Assembly (NCBI GenBank): GCA_023417635.1
Contig: JAEZFF010000077.1
Location: 1-5,869 of the forward strand
DNA from: Bacillota bacterium
GTDB lineage: Bacteria > Bacillota > Clostridia > Oscillospirales > Acutalibacteraceae
DNA: 5,869 bases
Reading direction: 5' to 3'
A model generated the notes under the pieces. That model searched no databases, was not told where the DNA came from, and saw only the letters and a program-made list of their open reading frames with translations. Positions within the stretch are counted from its first letter, which is position 1, and every line of letters begins with the position of its first letter. The position numbers were made by a program, and so were the translations under genes. Shown one piece after another: positions 4,336 to 5,869 of the stretch.

Positions 4336-5869
4336 TTACAGACCAAATCCATAATCATCAGAAAAAGCAAGATCCATGACGACGGCATGACGGAACACCT
4401 CAATGCCGTTGCTTTCATCATAGGCCACCAGATAATAATGCTTGTCTTTGTCGTATTTCTTGTTCTTAAAGGTGAACCGCATCCGAAAAATACGTTTCTG
4501 TGTATCCGCATCACGCTTGTCTGCAGCATAGATGTTTTCATTGGAGATTTTTTCATTGTCCTCAGACACGAAATACAGGCGGAAACTAGTCCCTTTTACT
4601 ACGTCGCTTACCGGCTCCGACTGGATAAAGTCCAGAGTGGTAATCATGTTGGTGATTTTTTGGACAAGGCTTACCAGCATAATCTGTACTGTTTTGGTTT
4701 CCATGTGGCCTTTTTCCATCTTAATGTCGATGACTGGAATCAGCATCTCCTGCGGTGAGGAACCGCCGTGTACATAATTTTGCCCGCCGTTGCCGGGCGT
4801 TTTGAAAACACTTGTGCTGCAAGGGAAGGACACAACCTTATCATCATGATTTCCAAGTAAATATCCCAGGCTTAAATTACAAATGCCGTTATCCTGAACC
4901 GGCTGTTTCGATACAATATAGCGGCGCTTTACAATGCTGTTTTTATCTGTTACGCCGCCGATTTTATCACTTTCCTGTACTTTGTCACGCTTATAAATAA
5001 AGCCGTGGTCCGCCGTGACGATGAAGTGCAGTGTGTTACCGTTTTGGGCAATATTTCGTATGAGTTCAGCAATCTCATTGACTGTCTTTTCACAGGCATC
5101 AAAGACCTCATCCTCAGTATGTTCACCATGCACATCAATCTGGTCATGATAAATGTAAACGACCTGCTTACCGGTAAAGACTTTCCTCAATGCTTCCTTG
5201 CCCTTATTCATACTCTTAATATCATTGAATTGGACGCAGCAGCTTTCCGGCACTGCAGCCTGTAAAACGGATTGCCTTGCCGCGAGGTCGATGCAGGATA
5301 CGCCATCCACCAATTCCTTGCCGTCATCCGTCAGTTCCAATGTGGTATGCGGCAGCAGTGCCGACATACCAAGGCGTGTGTAAGACGGTAACGTGCTGAG
5401 CATAGCTTCCAGCTTTGCCGTGCATTTCGGATCATCCTGCATCTTTGTAAACAACTCGCGGCCAACCTCATACCTCATTGCGTCAGAAATGATGACCACT
5501 GTGCGTTCACTGTTGTTCTTGACATACCGGTCAAAGAAATTCCGCTGCAATGGCAGAACTGACAACGCATCCGGTTCCAGCAGACCATCATTCCACTTCG
5601 GCAGCTGTTTCCCCAGGTACTCGTTGGTATAGATGTTTTCAACCAAATCCCGCAGCGGTTCGAATTCTTCGGTATTGTCCAGTTTATCGTAACAAGAATA
5701 GAACTGCCGATATTTTGCATCAATCAGGCAATCGGCGGATTGATACTGTTTGACGATGGCCTTAAAGTCATTCGGGCATGAATAATTGGCTGCCATAATC
5801 AGGCTGTAAGCGCTGTCCAGTACCTGATATGCGGAGGAAAACTTCTTTCCAAAGTGCATTTTCAGCCGC
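4336..5869 (-). CDS. pglZ: PglZ, BREX Type 1 alkaline-phosphatase-superfamily protein (N-terminus outside window)
   Basis: About 510 C-terminal residues are present; the frame stays open through the right edge, and the ATG at 5859 is an internal Met, since R-L-K codons precede it. Full-length Type 1 PglZ is roughly 850 residues, so about 40% is missing. The metal-binding core of the alkaline-phosphatase superfamily is complete. Numbering from that Met, it has VVIISDAMRYEVGRELF (Asp126), PSYTRLGMSALLPH (158-171, nucleophile region), a Y-x-Y-H-D-Q-I-D-V-H-G-E-H segment (235-247), TADHG (282-286, Asp284-His285) and VHGGSSPQE (363-371, His364). The tail ends DDYGFGL. PglZ is one of the conserved core proteins of all BREX types; it is required for defence and thought to act as a metal-dependent phosphodiesterase or phosphatase within the complex. 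The next gene is brxL; pglX is expected upstream. No frameshift is seen, so this end of the BREX locus appears functional. Confidence 0.95.
   Translation of the reverse strand, partial: RLKMHFGKKFSSAYQVLDSAYSLIMAANYSCPNDFKAIVKQYQSADCLIDAKYRQFYSCYDKLDNTEEFEPLRDLVENIYTNEYLGKQLPKWNDGLLEPDALSVLPLQRNFFDRYVKNNSERTVVIISDAMRYEVGRELFTKMQDDPKCTAKLEAMLSTLPSYTRLGMSALLPHTTLELTDDGKELVDGVSCIDLAARQSVLQAAVPESCCVQFNDIKSMNKGKEALRKVFTGKQVVYIYHDQIDVHGEHTEDEVFDACEKTVNEIAELIRNIAQNGNTLHFIVTADHGFIYKRDKVQESDKIGGVTDKNSIVKRRYIVSKQPVQDNGICNLSLGYLLGNHDDKVVSFPCSTSVFKTPGNGGQNYVHGGSSPQEMLIPVIDIKMEKGHMETKTVQIMLVSLVQKITNMITTLDFIQSEPVSDVVKGTSFRLYFVSEDNEKISNENIYAADKRDADTQKRIFRMRFTFKNKKYDKDKHYYLVAYDESNGIEVFRHAVVMDLAFSDDYGFGL

Noticed and set aside
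4288..4758. 156-codon plus-strand open frame across the pglZ-brxL junction
   Set aside because: Antisense shadow of the pglZ 3' end; no recognisable motif.
5851..5869. ATG at 5859 as the start of pglZ
   Set aside because: The frame remains open upstream to the window edge, there is no Shine-Dalgarno sequence, and the protein would lack the large N-terminal region typical of PglZ.

Overview
The window is the distal end of a Type 1 BREX phage-defence locus, followed by insertion-sequence debris. The organism is most likely a member of the Bacillota, probably a gut-type Clostridia. This rests on the recognisable Firmicute flavour of BrxL and of the IS110 recombinase, the moderate GC content, and clean sigma-A promoter and GGAGG-type ribosome-binding signals. 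No taxonomic marker gene is present, so this is an inference.

Right half, minus strand (about 2255-5869): two consecutive, intact-looking genes in the canonical Type 1 BREX order. pglZ carries the alkaline-phosphatase-superfamily core and runs off the right edge, so its N-terminal part is missing. After a 23-bp gap comes brxL, a complete 685-residue AAA+ protein with a Lon-like C-terminal domain. In Type 1 BREX (brxA-brxB-brxC-pglX-pglZ-brxL) these are the last two genes, so pglX, brxC and the rest should lie to the right of the window.

Middle (about 1770-2254): a gene-free stretch full of hairpins. Nearest brxL are tandem stem-loops, including a long A/T-flanked stem that looks like a bidirectional terminator. 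Nearest the transposase is a structured leader. It contains two stem-loops whose 17-18 nt loops share an 8-nt word, which is a plausible IS110 bridge-RNA locus.

Left-middle (610-1768, minus): an IS110-family recombinase pseudogene with two independent lesions. One is an in-frame loss of about 27 codons inside the RuvC-like domain. The other is a one-base frameshift at a run of eight A. Its downstream flank (443-585) carries a second cluster of perfect hairpins.

Left end (1-416): a threefold repeated 8-mer that looks like the tip of another, possibly IS21-like, element; a degenerate plus-strand remnant of an XRE-type regulator; and the first 18 codons of a minus-strand helix-turn-helix gene. 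That gene has a near-consensus promoter and a 7-bp inverted repeat just upstream of its -35 box.

Functionally, PglZ and BrxL are the effector or accessory end of the BREX machinery. Everything left of 2255 looks like an eroding insertion hot-spot at the edge of the defence island.
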